From assembly GCA_029817715.1 (NCBI GenBank), contig JARUPY010000289.1, forward strand, positions 124,001-188,000: a stretch of 64,000 nucleotides of DNA, given 5' to 3'. The first letter of the stretch is position 1; every line of letters starts with the position of its first letter. This DNA is from Melastoma dodecandrum (Eukaryota > Streptophyta > Magnoliopsida > Myrtales > Melastomataceae). The notes under the pieces were generated by a model, which worked only from the letters and a program-made list of their open reading frames with translations, was not told the DNA's origin and searched no databases. Below, in pieces: positions 34,667-44,470 of this stretch. The position numbers and the translations under genes were made by a program.

Positions 34667-37411
34667 TTACACCTCGTAGCGCGCCCTTACCTCGGCCGCC
34701 TTCTCGTTCTCGCCGAGCGCGTCGAGCGTGTCCGCAGTCACCCGTGCCGAGTCTTTGGTCCAGGGATGGTCGGGGCTGTTCTGTGCCGCGTGCACAGCAA
34801 GCGCGGCCTGCCCCATGTCCCGCGCGGCCGCAGCGCGTACCGTGTCAAGGAGAAGGCGGGCGTAGTGCGAGCGGTAGCGTTGCGTCAGTGAATGGTTGGA
34901 ACCCAACGCTTTCTCACCGATCGCGATGGCTTTATCGAACAAGGCTTCGGCTTCGGCGACTTCGCCAGCCTCTCGCAGGAGGCGCGCTAGGTTACTGTAC
35001 CTTGTTGCAACGTCGGGATGTTCGCCACCGAGCGTTTTCTCTGCAATCCCAAGTGATCGCTCCAAAAACGGTCGTGCCACGGCGAAGTCGCCTTGTGCTT
35101 GGAGCAGCATTGCGAGGTTGTTAAGGCTTGTCGCCGTGTGGAAATGATCGGGACCAAGCGCTATCTCGCGGATCGCGAGCGCGCGCTCGAAGAGTGATCG
35201 CGCACTATCAAGGTCGCCTTGGTCCTGGAGCAGACAGGCCAAGTTGTTAAGGCTAGTCGCCGTCTCATGATGATTGGGTGTCAGCGTTGTCTCGCGGATC
35301 GCGAGCGCGCGCTCAAAGAGGGGTCGTGCGGCGGCGAGGTCGCCCTGTTTCTCGAGCAGTAAGGGCCAAATCATTGAGGCCTGTCGCTGTATCGGGGTGA
35401 TTGGGGCCGAGCGCCGTTTCGCGGATCGCGAGCGCGCGCTCGTGAAGGGGCCTCGCGCCAGCGAGATCATCCTGCCGCAGGAGCAGGTTAGCGAGGTTGT
35501 TGAGGCTCACGGCCGTACTAGGATGGTCGGGGCCAAGCGTTTTCTCTTCGATCGCGAGTGCACGCTCGTGAAGGGGTCGCGCTCGGGCGAGGTCGCCTAA
35601 CACCTCGAGCAGCGACGCGAGGTTGTTGAGTCCCGTTGCCGTATCGGGATGGTCGGGGCCGAAAGCAGCCTCCCGGATCGCAAGCGAGCGTTCGAAAAGC
35701 GACCGAGCGTCCGAATAAGCCGCTAGAGCCGATTGGCGGTAGCTCGCCAGCCTGTCCAGCAGGCGACCGGCTGCTGCCTCAGTTCCAGGCAAACATGGCG
35801 TCGTTGGCGGCCAGAGCCGCCAGCGCCAGTGCATCGAGCCGGCGGGCTTGCGGCCAGGTCGCAGGATTGTTGAAAACGCCCCCGGGATAGGCCGCGTTTT
35901 AAAGCCCCGATGAGCGCACGGCGCCCGTCGGTCCGCGTCTCCGTGGGCCGCTCAGCTGCTACCTCCCGGACCAGCCGGTGCAGCCGAATCGTGTCCGTCG
36001 TGATCGTCGGATCGCGCTCGTCGGGGATTGCCTCGCGATCGACTAGCGCGAAGGCGCGCAGCGCGGCGACCGCCTCGTCGAGCCCGTCGTCGGCGAGCAG
36101 CGTTGCCAGCGGCTCGCCGAAGTGCTCGCGGCCTTCCGAGAACAGGAACAGCGGGATTGGCTCGGGCGCGAGCAGGGCGGCGTGGACGATCAGCGGCTCG
36201 GCGGCGGGGTGCAGCTTCGCCGCTTCCTCGATCGCCAGCGCGAAGGACTTGGCGACGGTGAGCCCGTCGTTGTGCTCTTGCGGCGCATGCTTCGCGTCGT
36301 CGAGAAACTTCACCGGCGCCGCCGCGAAGCGTCGCGCGTACTCCGCCAGCCCGACATCGAGTCGCTCGCAATAGGCGCCGGCCTGCTCGTGCGCCAGCGG
36401 CAGGCCGCCGAGCGCGTCCGAGAGCGCCTCGGCGGCGGCGCGCTCGGCCTGGCGGCCGGTACGGGCGATCAGATAGTCGGCGCCGACCGCCGTCGGCCAC
36501 AGCCTGATCTCGACGGGCTCGGCGAGGCCGCGCCAGTTGTGCGCGTTCGAGGTGACGAGCACGCGGGCGCCGCCGCCGCGCGGCAGGTAGGATTTGAGAC
36601 CAGCGGCGTCGATCGCGTTGTCGTAGATCAGCAGGATGCCCTCGCCCTCGTGGCGCAGGCGCTCGGCGACGGCGGCGAGCGCCTGCTCCTCCTTGGCGTC
36701 GGGCTCGGCCCAGCCGAGGCGCACGCCGAGCGCGACCATGTCGGCGCGCATCGTCGCCTCGGTCTGCGCGCGGATCCACCAGGTGGCGCGATAATCGGAA
36801 GCGTGGCGCTCGGCGTAGGCGGCGGCGAGCGTGGTCTTGCCGACGCCGCGCAGCCCGTGCAGCGCGGTGATGGCGACGCGGCCCTCGTAGCGCGCGAGCG
36901 CGGCGGCGATGGCGGCGAGCGGCTCGTCGCGACCCATGAAGTGCAGCGGCACGTTGATCGGGATGTTCGAGACGGCGACGAGGCGCTCGTTCAGCTTGCC
37001 CTTAGGCCGTGCCGCGACACCGGCCATGAACTCGCGGAAGCGGGCCCGGGCCACAGCATCCGGCACGTCGTAGAGGTCCTTGCAGCGCCGGTAATGGTCG
37101 ACCAGCGTCGGCAGCTTGCATGGCTTCACCGGCACGATAAGGACGAAGCCGGGCCGCTGGCTCGCCGCCTGCCACAGCGCGGCGTCGCGCTCCAAGGTCG
37201 AATAGGAGGCCTTCAGGTAGGCGTCCGAGACGACGCAGAGCACGTGGTCGGCCGCATCGTGCCGATGCTCCATCCAGCGGTAGATGCTGGCGCCGGCTTC
37301 GATCTCGCCCTCGTGCATATGCGGCGCGTGGCCGAGCGCCTCCAGCTCCTCGAAAATCCATGCGGCGGCATCCCGATCGCTCGACGTGTAGCTGATGAAA
37401 ATGTCCGCCAT
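34667..37411 (-). CDS. TIR / NB-ARC / TPR STAND protein (NLR-like), frame broken
   Basis: Bacterial NLR-like protein of about 915 residues. From ATG 37411: TIR (about 1-145, MADIFISYTSSD, LERDAALWQAAS), NB-ARC ATPase (about 165-460) with Walker A HGLRGVGKTTLA, Walker B ILLIYDNAID and a GLPLA-like GGLPLAHEQAG box, a winged-helix region with LVHRL-like TIRLHRLVREVAAE, then about nine kinesin-light-chain type TPR repeats (GPDHPDTATGLNNLA pattern). The frame shifts near the TTTT at 35897-35900, the AAA at 35791-35793, and near 35357-35362, each consistent with one extra base. Such proteins sense an invader through the repeats and fire the TIR. The 5' end and upstream region match the TIR gene at 15445. 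Confidence 0.82.
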
Positions 37412-37501
37412 GGCAGGGGCCGGCAATAGATGAAGGCTGCGCGTAGCATCGCGCGGCGCGATAGGCCCGCGCAAGTGGGCGCCGCCCCGGCGGCCGAAGC
37501 A

Positions 37502-37638
37502 CCCATTGATCTCTTGGCGGCCAGGGTGCGCCAGGGATCTTTCGTGTCAAGGACGGCGCGAAGCGCCGCCGGCGCCGCCGGTCACGATCCTTGACACGAA
37601 AGATCCCTGGCGCGAGGGTTGGCCAAGAGATCAATGGG
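37502..37638. repeat. Family C long palindrome upstream of the second TIR gene
   Basis: 137-bp palindrome. Perfect 26-bp inner arms (37528-37553 and 37588-37613) and perfect 17-bp outer arms (37502-37518 and 37622-37638). Compared with the copy at 15221, one base pair in the inner stem has changed on both arms together (T to C and A to G), so pairing is kept. Confidence 0.93.
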
Positions 37639-37827
37639 TTGGTCTCGAACGATCGCTTCGATGCGCCATCGGCGCATTTTTGTGGCGATTATTCGCGGAC
37701 GCATCCTTTTTCTTACCGGGGGCGCCGGCCCAACGCATCGCCACACGACCAAGGTCTAATCCGGTTGTACTGGCGCCGCATCCAACACGGTGCGATTGTC
37801 GCCGCCTTCCCCTGGAGGATGCGGGCC

Positions 37828-38459
37828 ATGGCCGGATACCAGGCGCCGGGCGGCGACCGGCTGCTCGATTATCTGAACGGGCTTCCCGTGGAGAGCCGCT
37901 GGCTCGCCGGGCATCACGTCACCTGGATGACCGGCCAGCAGGATCGCGAGACCGACGGCGGCCTCGAGGCGAAGTCGCATTGCAGCGCGTTCGTCGCGGC
38001 GGCCGCGCTCGGCCTCGATATCTACGTGCTGCGGCCGCCGCACTTTCCGCAAGAGCTCCTGTCGAACGCGCAGATGGAATGGTTCGACGGCGCTGGCGAC
38101 CATCCGGGCCCGACCGCCGCGTCGGAAGGATGGAGCTTCCTCGCGAGCAGCGACGGCGACGATGCGTTCGCGCGGCCGCGGTGGACGCGGCGAACGCCGG
38201 CCGGCTCGTCGTCGCGGGCTACAAGGCCCCTTCGACGAAAGATCGCGACGGGACGGTGCACAAGCATCCGGGCCATCTCTGCATCGTGCTGCCGCAGGAC
38301 GCCGACGCGATCGGATCGTCCGGCCCGAGGGTCATGTCCGCCGGCGACAGGAACTGGCGCGAGGTCCTGATGAAGACCGCCTTTATCGAGCACCCCGCGG
38401 CCTGGCCGGACGCGATCGCGTTTTACGTCTGCGACACGCCCCTGCAGGCCGACGCGTGA
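37828..38459 (+). CDS. Putative cysteine hydrolase (NlpC/P60- or CHAP-like fold), frame broken
   Basis: About 210 residues with a papain-like catalytic order: Cys in AKSHCSAFVAAAALGLDIYVLRPP (about residue 55), a middle helix AAAVDAANAGRLVVAGYK, His in HPGHLCIVLP (about 155), and a polar residue in a later strand. This is the layout of amidases that cut peptidoglycan peptides or similar amides, but I cannot name a family. The frame changes near 38168-38175. ATG 37828 has TGGAGG nine bases before it; ATG 37819 is also in frame. It starts just beyond the family C palindrome and diverges from the TIR gene. Confidence 0.5.
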
Positions 38460-38483
38460 GGGCGGGGCCGGCGCGCGCCCAGC

Positions 38484-38735
38484 TCAGGCGGCGTCGAGCA
38501 GGTAGGCGAGCTTCGGCACCTCGCCGAGGCTGCGGATGAGCTCGGCGCGACGGCAGGTACCGTAGGTCGCATCGATCGTCCGCGCGAAGGCGACGGCGCC
38601 GCCGAACGTGGCGGCGAGCGCCTCGGCCTCGGCCGCCGCCGTCTCGGCGCAGGCGCATTCGCGGGCCTCGCCCGCCGTCAGGTGTGCTCCCGCGCGCTTG
38701 AAGGGTAGCGCGACGAAATAGGTCCGGGCGCTCAT
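38484..38735 (-). CDS. Small conserved-looking hypothetical protein
   Basis: 83 residues, preceded by GAGGAG at a good distance. It opens with YFVALPFKRAG and has a Cys-containing segment (ARECACAE), an Ala-rich helix, GGAVAFARTIDATYG and a final LIRSLGEVPKL. This resembles a class of short alphaproteobacterial hypothetical proteins without known role. It is convergent with the cysteine hydrolase. Intact. Confidence 0.55.
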   Translation of the reverse strand: MSARTYFVALPFKRAGAHLTAGEARECACAETAAAEAEALAATFGGAVAFARTIDATYGTCRRAELIRSLGEVPKLAYLLDAA

Positions 38736-38849
38736 TCCAATTGCTCCTCTGCTGGCCGACCGATCTACCTGCGATCGATGACGAGACCATGGAAGAACGA
38801 TGCCAGAGCCATGGAAGCGTCGCCGGAGCCGTGGATCAGGTCTTGCGGA

Positions 38850-40580
38850 TCAGGGCTTGCGCTTGAGGCCCTCCGGCTCGCGCGGGAGGTTCTTGTCGAG
38901 CCAAGCGACGACCTCGTAGTCGAAGTCCTTGACCTGCGCCGGCAGCTTCTCGAAAGGGACCAGCTCCGCATGAATCTTGCGCTGTCGGTCTGTTTTCGCG
39001 CCAAGGCGCCAGCCGTTCACCCAGCGGTCGGTCATCCAGCGGCGATGCTCGAGTTCGGCCAGCATGGTCCTGTCGGCTTCGCCGCGCAGCAGGAGATGGT
39101 GTCGGGGTGCAAGGCGAGGGGGCGGCGCAGCCGCGGCGGCAGCGCGAGCCAGGGGCCGAGATCGAAATCGAGGCTGTCGAGCTTTGCGAGCACATGCGTG
39201 AGGACGCGCCGGTTGGAGACCCGCAGCTCCTCGGGCAGCTCGTTCCACGGCTTGACCTGTCCCGGTCCGTAGACGTGGCGGGCGATCGCCGCGTAGCCCT
39301 CGTGCACCGAACGGGCGGCGGCGTCCGGATCGTCGGCGAGCACGCCTGCGGCGCGGATCGCCTCGTCCAGCTCGCCGAAGCCGACGAGGGGGAGGGGATC
39401 GGCGCTGTCCGTCCTGAGGAAGGGCTCGAGGCCGCCGCCCGACGCCAGGTTGACGAAGATCGGTGCGACGAAAGCATCGCTCGTCTGCGCGTGGTCGCGC
39501 AGCGCGATCGCTGCCGCGAAGGCCTCGCTGGGGCGATCGTGGCAGACATAGGCGGCGCAGACGCGCGGCTCGCCGCCGGTCGACGCCAGGCCAGACGCCA
39601 GGTCGGCGATCGACTTGCCGAGCGGCCCGGCAGGGAAGCGGACCTCGCAGGCGTTGTGGATCTGCGGATGGCGGTCGCGGAACGTCGCCTCGGTGGCGGT
39701 ATCGGCGCCGAGCACGGTGACGATCGGCGTGCCGAGGTCGCGCGCGACGTTGTTGAGCACCATGTCGCGCACGATCGCCTCTGCGAGCCGGCCCGAAGCC
39801 CAATAGCAGGATGTGGATCGCGGCGGCGCCGCGCAGGCGCGCGAGGTGGAAGGGCGGGTGCGCATCGAGCACGGCGCGCGCCGAGGCCTGCGCCTGGCAG
39901 AAGGTGAAGACGTCGCCGGCCCTCGCGTGGTGAAACCCCTCGGCCGCGACGGGATCGTCGAGGTGCACCCTGACCTGGGTGCCGCCGGACTTCAGCCGGG
40001 CGGAGGCGCGCAGTACCGTCTCGGCCGATTGCCCGACGTCGATCTCGGCGATCACGACGCGGCGCGCGACATGCGCCCGGCCGCGGCGCCAGACGTCGTC
40101 CCAATCGGTGCGCGGAACGGTTGTCACGCCGCCAGCGCGCGACGGCGTCTCGGCCTGCCGCGACATATGCACGAGCTGGCCCTTGCCGCGGCTCGCGCGC
40201 AGCAGCGCGCCGACGATCGGGTGGTCGCCGACGATCAACGTGTGGTCCTTGTGCAGCGACAGCCGCCAATGAACCCACCGCGTGCGGGTCAACGTCAGGA
40301 AGGCGACGACGAGACCCCAGGCGAAGACGAGCAGGCCGCTCCAGCGCGTCGCGATGAGCCAGGGGTTGCCGTGGATCACGCTGTCGTCGGCATAGACGGG
40401 GTCGGGCGGGAAGGCGCGCAAGGTCAAATACGCGGCGTTTTCCCAGGCTCTGGCGTCGAGATGAGGTGCCGGCTTCAGCCAGCCGACCATGCCGCAGACG
40501 AGGGTCACGCCGACGAGAGCGGCGAAGATCGGCAGGGCGAGCCTGCCCAAGGGCGTGTCGCCGAACGGCTTCTCGAACAT
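38850..40580 (-). CDS. Membrane protein with TrkA-N-like domain and C-terminal RyR domain, frame broken
   Basis: About 577 residues. Two N-terminal membrane helices (about 10-32 and 80-102) lead into a first Rossmann-like domain (TLIVGDHPIVGALLRA, VVIAEIDVG), then a second (ILLLGFG...LAEAIVRDMVLNN, TPIVTVLGAD), as in TrkA-N/RCK proteins that bind NAD or nucleotides. The last 80 residues are a RyR domain: LAELEHRRWMTDRWVNGWRLG, KTDRQRKIHAELVPFEKLP. RyR domains in bacteria are proposed to sense nucleotide-type ligands in conflict systems. Frame breaks lie near 39792 and 39100. Role unknown; it could gate ions or sense a nucleotide. It lies close to the TIR/NB-ARC gene. Confidence 0.68.
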   Translation of the reverse strand: MFEKPFGDTPLGRLALPIFAALVGVTLVCGMVGWLKPAPHLDARAWENAAYLTLRAFPPDPVYADDSVIHGNPWLIATRWSGLLVFAWGLVVAFLTLTRTRWVHWRLSLHKDHTLIVGDHPIVGALLRASRGKGQLVHMSRQAETPSRAGGVTTVPRTDWDDVWRRGRAHVARRVVIAEIDVGQSAETVLRASARLKSGGTQVRVHLDDPVAAEGFHHARAGDVFTFCQAQASARAVLDAHPPFHLARLRGAAAIHILLLGFGPARRGDRARHGAQQRRARPRHADRHRARRRYRHRGDVPRPPSADPQRLRGPLPCRAARQVDRRPGVWPGVDRRRAARLRRLCLPRSPQRGLRGSDRAARPRADERCFRRTDLRQPGVGRRPRALPQDGQRRSPPPRRLRRAGRGDPRRRRARRRSGRRRPFGARGLRGDRPPRLRTGTGQAVERAARGAAGLQPARPHACARKARQPRFRSRPLARAAAAAAPPPRLAPRHHLLLRGEADRTMLAELEHRRWMTDRWVNGWRLGAKTDRQRKIHAELVPFEKLPAQVKDFDYEVVAWLDKNLPREPEGLKRKP

Positions 40581-40730
40581 GCGGCCGGCTCGCGGCTATT
40601 CCGCCGTCGGTTGTAGGCTGGCGGCCACGCGGGGGAAGAGGGCAAATGGTCTAGGTCGCGCCGTGGCGCCGGCTGACTTTGCCTTTGGCCGAGGGTAAGG
40701 GTGGTTCGTCCTACCCTGAGGTTCGCCACC

Positions 40731-41229
40731 ATGCTCCGTCGTCTCGCCGCGCCGCTCGCTGTCGCCCTGCTGATCCTCGCGTCGGGCGCGGCCAGCGCGG
40801 CGACGACGCCGCCGAGCTCGGCCGCGCCGCAGCCGACCCTGTCCCCCGCCCCGCCGAAGCCTGGCTCGCCCGTGGTCAACAGCCTGGTCGGCGCGCCTCC
40901 GGCCTCGCGCGCCGCACGCCGGCGGCCCGTCGTCCACGCCGCGACCCGCGTCAGGCGGCATCGGCACCTCGCCTATCGTGCCCGCGGGCCCATCGACGTC
41001 GAGCGCCCAGCCCTCGCCGGCGTCGAGCTGCTGGCCCCGCTACCGCCGCCGCCCGAGCCGCCGCACATCGTCGTGCCGATGCCCGAATATGCGCTCGACA
41101 GCATCGCCACCGCATTCACGACGCCCGCCGCCGCCGGTCGTCTGCCACCGCACCCCGCGCATCCGCGATTTGCCGGACCCGCGCCTCTACCGCGAGGTCA
41201 CGCTCGACTGCCTGCCGGACAATCCATGA
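40731..41229 (+). CDS. Secreted proline-rich protein, frame broken
   Basis: About 165 residues: signal peptide LAAPLAVALLILASGAASA (about 5-23), a Pro/Ala-rich stretch, an Arg/His patch (RRRPVVHAATRVRRHRHLAY), another proline run, and a short C-terminal domain with two Cys (VVCHRTPRIRD, LDCLPDN). One base too many near 41135-41140 separates the last part; the correct-looking frame ends at TGA 41227-41229. GAGG lies 8 bases before ATG 40731. No family recognised; it seems a small periplasmic or surface protein. Confidence 0.5.
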
Positions 41230-41287
41230 GCTTGAAATCGCCCGTCGGCGATCCCTAGTACGCGACGAGACGGTCGGCGGTTTGGCG

Positions 41288-42954
41288 ATGCGTTACAGGC
41301 GGATCGAATGGATCGACCCGATCGAGGCGGTGGAGCGCCTCGTCGGTCTGCCGGGCCTCGCGCTGCTCGACAGCGCGATGGCGCATCCAAGCCTCGGCCG
41401 CTTCTCTTATCTCGCCGCCGACCCGTTCGGCCGTTTCGTGGTGCGCGACGGGGTCGCCTCATGGAACGGGACCGCCGAGCCGGGCGCTCCGCTCGACGCC
41501 TTGCGTGCGCGGCTGACGGCCTGCCGATGCGAGCGCGTGCCCGGCCTGCCGCCGTTCCAGGGCGGCGCGATCGGGGCGTTCGCCTACGAGCTCGGCTGGC
41601 TGATCGAGCGGCGCGCAAATCCCCTTGCGGGAGGGGCATCCAAAAACCTGGACAACGGGCGCGATCTGCCTTCTCCCCTTGTGGGAGAAGGTGCCCGAAG
41701 GGCGGATGAGGGGTCGCTCCCAACATCGAGATTTGGCCAAGGCGACAGACCAGGCCCGAGCGACCCCTCATCCGGCGCTGCGCGCCACCTTCTCCCGCAA
41801 GGCGGGAGAAGGGAGCACCCCGCTCGACTCGGGACGCTGTGAAGGACACGTCGACCCCCTCCCCGCAAGGGGGAGGGGAATCCGTTGGTCGGCCCAGCGA
41901 AGGCGACGACATCCATCTCGCGTTCCACGATGTCGTCGTCGCCTTCGACCATGAGCGGCGCGCTTGCTGGCTCATCGCGTCGGGGCTGCCCGCCGCGACA
42001 GCGGGCGCACGCGCCGATCGCGCCGCGGCGCGGCTCGCGGCCTTCGCCGCGCGCCTCGCCGTCCCCGCCCGTATGCGCGAAGGTTCGCTCGGGAGCCTCG
42101 TCTGGCGACCGACGATCTCGCGCGAGACCTATCACGCGGCCGTCGAGCGCGTGCGCGAATACATTCGCGCCGGCGACATCTACCAAGCGAACATCGCGCA
42201 GCGTTTCGTCGCGCCGCTGCCCGAAGGGACCGACCCCTGGCGGCTCTATGGCATCCTGCGCGAGAAGAACCCGGCGCCGTTCGCCGCCTACCTCGATTGC
42301 GGCTCACGAAAAATCCTGTCGACCTCGCCGGACCTGTTCCTGCGCACCGACGGGCGCAAGGTCGAGACGCGGCCCATCAAGGGCACGGCGCGCCGCACGG
42401 TCGATCCGGCCGCCGATCGTGCCGTCGGCGCGGCGCTCCTCGCCTCGCGCAAGGAGCGCGCCGAGAACCTCATGATCGTCGACCTGATGCGCAACGACCT
42501 CTCCAAGGTCTGCGTGCCGGAAAGCGTGGAGGTGCCTGTCCTGTGCGGACTCGAGAGCTACGCGGGGCTGCACCACCTCGTCTCTGCCGTCACGGGCGAG
42601 CTGCGCCCAGGCGCCGACGCTCTCGACCTGCTCGCTGCCTGCTTCCCCGGCGGCTCGATCACCGGCGCGCCGAAGCTGCGGGCGATGGAGATCATCGCCG
42701 AGATCGAGGCTTCGCCGCGCGGCATCTATTGCGGCGCGATCGGCGCCATCGGGTTCGACGGCGACATGGTCTTCAACATCGCCATCCGCACGCTCGTCGT
42801 CGACGGCCACGCCGTGGAGCTGTCGGCGGGCGGCGGCATCACCATGCTCTCCGATCCCGACGCGGAGTACGAGGAGACGTTGACGAAGGCACGCCGTCTC
42901 CTGGAGGCTTTAGCGCCCGAGCCCACGCCCATATCCATCCGGGCCGGCGCATGA
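41288..42954 (+). CDS. pabB: Aminodeoxychorismate synthase component I, interrupted by a repeat
   Basis: PabB aminates chorismate with PabA to make the p-aminobenzoate precursor of folate. The N-terminal domain (41288 to about 41620) reads normally to GAFAYELGWLIERR. The catalytic domain resumes at about 41905 (DDIHLAFHDVVVAFDH) and is complete: TYHAAVERVREYIRAGDIYQAN, RPIKGTARR, ENLMIVDLMRNDLSKVC, PGGSITGAPK. Between them lies about 285 bases of palindromic repeat. Reading from the front, TGA 41840-41842 ends the frame; a GTG at 41839 overlapping that stop opens the frame of the catalytic domain. So either two polypeptides are made by restart, or base errors hide a continuous frame through the insert. 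pabA and pabC follow. Confidence 0.85.
41622..41882. repeat. Family A inverted pair plus family B arms inserted within pabB
   Basis: Family A pair at 41668-41814 (CTTCTCCCCTTGTGGGAGAA ... GAGGGGTCGCTC and reverse CGAGCGACCCCTCATCCG ... CTCCCGCAAGGCGGGAG), flanked by short family B palindromes at about 41620-41635 and 41851-41882. The right family A stem carries one more G (GCAAGGCGGG) than the copies elsewhere (GCAAGCGGG). Confidence 0.9.
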
Positions 42955-43563
42955 TCCTCGTCATCGACAATTACGACAGCTTCACCCACAATCTGGCGCG
43001 CTATCTCGCGACGCTCGGCGCGGCGACCCGTGTCGCACGCAACGACGCGCTGACCGTCGCCGACATCGGCCGGATGGCGGTGGACGCCATCGTCATCTCG
43101 CCGGGGCCGTGCACGCCGGCCGAGGCCGGCATCTCCAACGCCGTTCTCGCGGCCTTCTCCGGCGCGGTGCCGATGCTCGGCGTCTGCCTCGGCCACCAGG
43201 CCATCGGCGACGTCTACGGCGGCCGCATCGCGCGGGCGCGACAGCCGATGCACGGCCTCTCCGCCGACATGACGCACGACGGCACGGGCCTTTTCGCAGG
43301 CCTGCCGCAGCCGCTGCCCGTCGGGCGTTACCACTCGCTGATCGTCGAGCCGACGGAGGCGATGGGCCGCGCGTTGCGGGTCACCGCGCGCTCGCCGGAA
43401 GGCGAGATCATGGCTTTGTCGCACCGCAGCCATCCGACCTGGGGCGTTCAGTTCCATCCCGAATCCGTGCTGACGCCGTCGGGGCCGGGCGCTGCTGGCG
43501 AATTTTCTGGCGATGGCCGCCGCCTTCCGGCGCGCCGAGGCGAAGCCGCATGCACTGGCTTGA
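42951..43563 (+). CDS. pabA: Aminodeoxychorismate synthase component II (glutamine amidotransferase)
   Basis: Supplies ammonia from glutamine to PabB. About 203 residues with the class I triad: Cys in MLGVCLGHQAIG, His and Glu in WGVQFHPESVL. It opens with MILVIDNYDSFTHNLARYLA and has VISPGPCTPAEAGIS and YHSLIVEP, all typical of PabA/TrpG. At the GGGG 43481-43484 the frame shifts by one; the right frame then reads ALLANFLAMAAAFR and stops at 43561-43563. Start overlaps pabB by 4 bases, end overlaps pabC by 14. Confidence 0.9.
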
Positions 43564-44413
43564 CGGCACGCTCTACCCGACAGGCCGCGCGCCTTTCGAC
43601 CTCGCCGACCGTGGCCTGCTGCTCGCCGACGGCGTGTTCGACACGTCGCTGGTGCTCGGCGGCCGGATGGTGTGGCGCGCCGCGCATGTCGCGCGGCTCG
43701 TCGCCAACGCGAAGGCGCTCGGCTTCGCCGTCGATTCGGCGCGGATCGAGGCCGCGATCGACGCGCTGCTGGCCGAGAAGGAGCACGGCACTCTGCGCGT
43801 CACCGTCACGCGCGGCGCCGGCCCGCGGGGCCTGGCGCCGCCGACGGAGGCGAAGCCCACCGTGCTCGCCGCCGTCACGCCGGTCCGGCCGGCTGCGCTG
43901 TTCGCGCCGCTGAGGCTGCATGTCACCGCGGTCCGCCGCAACGACACCTCACCCACCTCGCGCGTAAAATGCCTCGCCTATCTCGACGGCGTACTGGTGG
44001 CGCGCGAGGCGCTCGCGGCAGGCTGCGACGACGCGCTCTTGCTCAATACGCAGGGCAGGGTGGCTTGCACCAGCGTCGGCAATGTCTTCGCGCTGATCGG
44101 CGACGAGCTCGTCACGCCGCCGCTCGACGACGGCGTCCTTGCCGGCACCGCGCGCGGCGTGCTGCTCGGCACCTGCGACGCGCTGGGGCTGGCGCCGATC
44201 GAGCGCTCGCTGACGCTCGACGAGCTCGCCCGCGCCGACGCGGTGGCCGTGACCAACAGCCTGCGGCTGGTGGCGCCCGTGCGGACGATCGGCCGTCGGA
44301 CATGCGCCACCGACGCCCGCGCCGCAGCGCTGACCGCGCATATGGCGCGGCTCGTGCGCGAGGAGACGGGGGTGGATCCGCGCGCGCGCTCGCGGATGGT
44401 TGACGCGTTCTGA
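43550..44413 (+). CDS. pabC: Aminodeoxychorismate lyase (PLP fold type IV)
   Basis: Removes pyruvate from aminodeoxychorismate to release p-aminobenzoate. The 287-residue protein opens with MHWLDGTLYPTG, has the cofactor Lys in SRVKCLAYLDGVLVAREAL, Glu/Asn-type contacts in CDDALLLNTQGRVACTSVGNVFAL, and GTARGVLLGTCDALGL. These are branched-chain aminotransferase-like folds; the genetic context (pabB, pabA) decides for PabC. The ATG lies inside the end of pabA. Intact. Confidence 0.87.
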   Translation: MHWLDGTLYPTGRAPFDLADRGLLLADGVFDTSLVLGGRMVWRAAHVARLVANAKALGFAVDSARIEAAIDALLAEKEHGTLRVTVTRGAGPRGLAPPTEAKPTVLAAVTPVRPAALFAPLRLHVTAVRRNDTSPTSRVKCLAYLDGVLVAREALAAGCDDALLLNTQGRVACTSVGNVFALIGDELVTPPLDDGVLAGTARGVLLGTCDALGLAPIERSLTLDELARADAVAVTNSLRLVAPVRTIGRRTCATDARAAALTAHMARLVREETGVDPRARSRMVDAF

Positions 44414-44423
44414 AAAAGAACGC
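44405..44423 (+). terminator. Candidate terminator after pabC
   Basis: GCGTTCT-gaaaa-AGAACGC forms a 7-bp stem that includes the pabC stop codon. It is followed by ACTCCTTT rather than a strict U-tract. Confidence 0.45.
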
Positions 44424-44470
44424 ACTCCTTTAGCTGAGACCTGTCCGGATAGCAGTCAGCGGAGACCCCC

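Noticed and set aside
15221..37638. Insertion sequence ends for the family C palindromes
   Set aside because: No transposase or target duplication found; the palindromes are single units, not paired ends around a gene.
41288..43563. trpE/trpG (anthranilate synthase) instead of pabB/pabA
   Set aside because: A pabC-type lyase follows in overlap, and the RPIKGTARR region fits PabB; no other trp genes are near.
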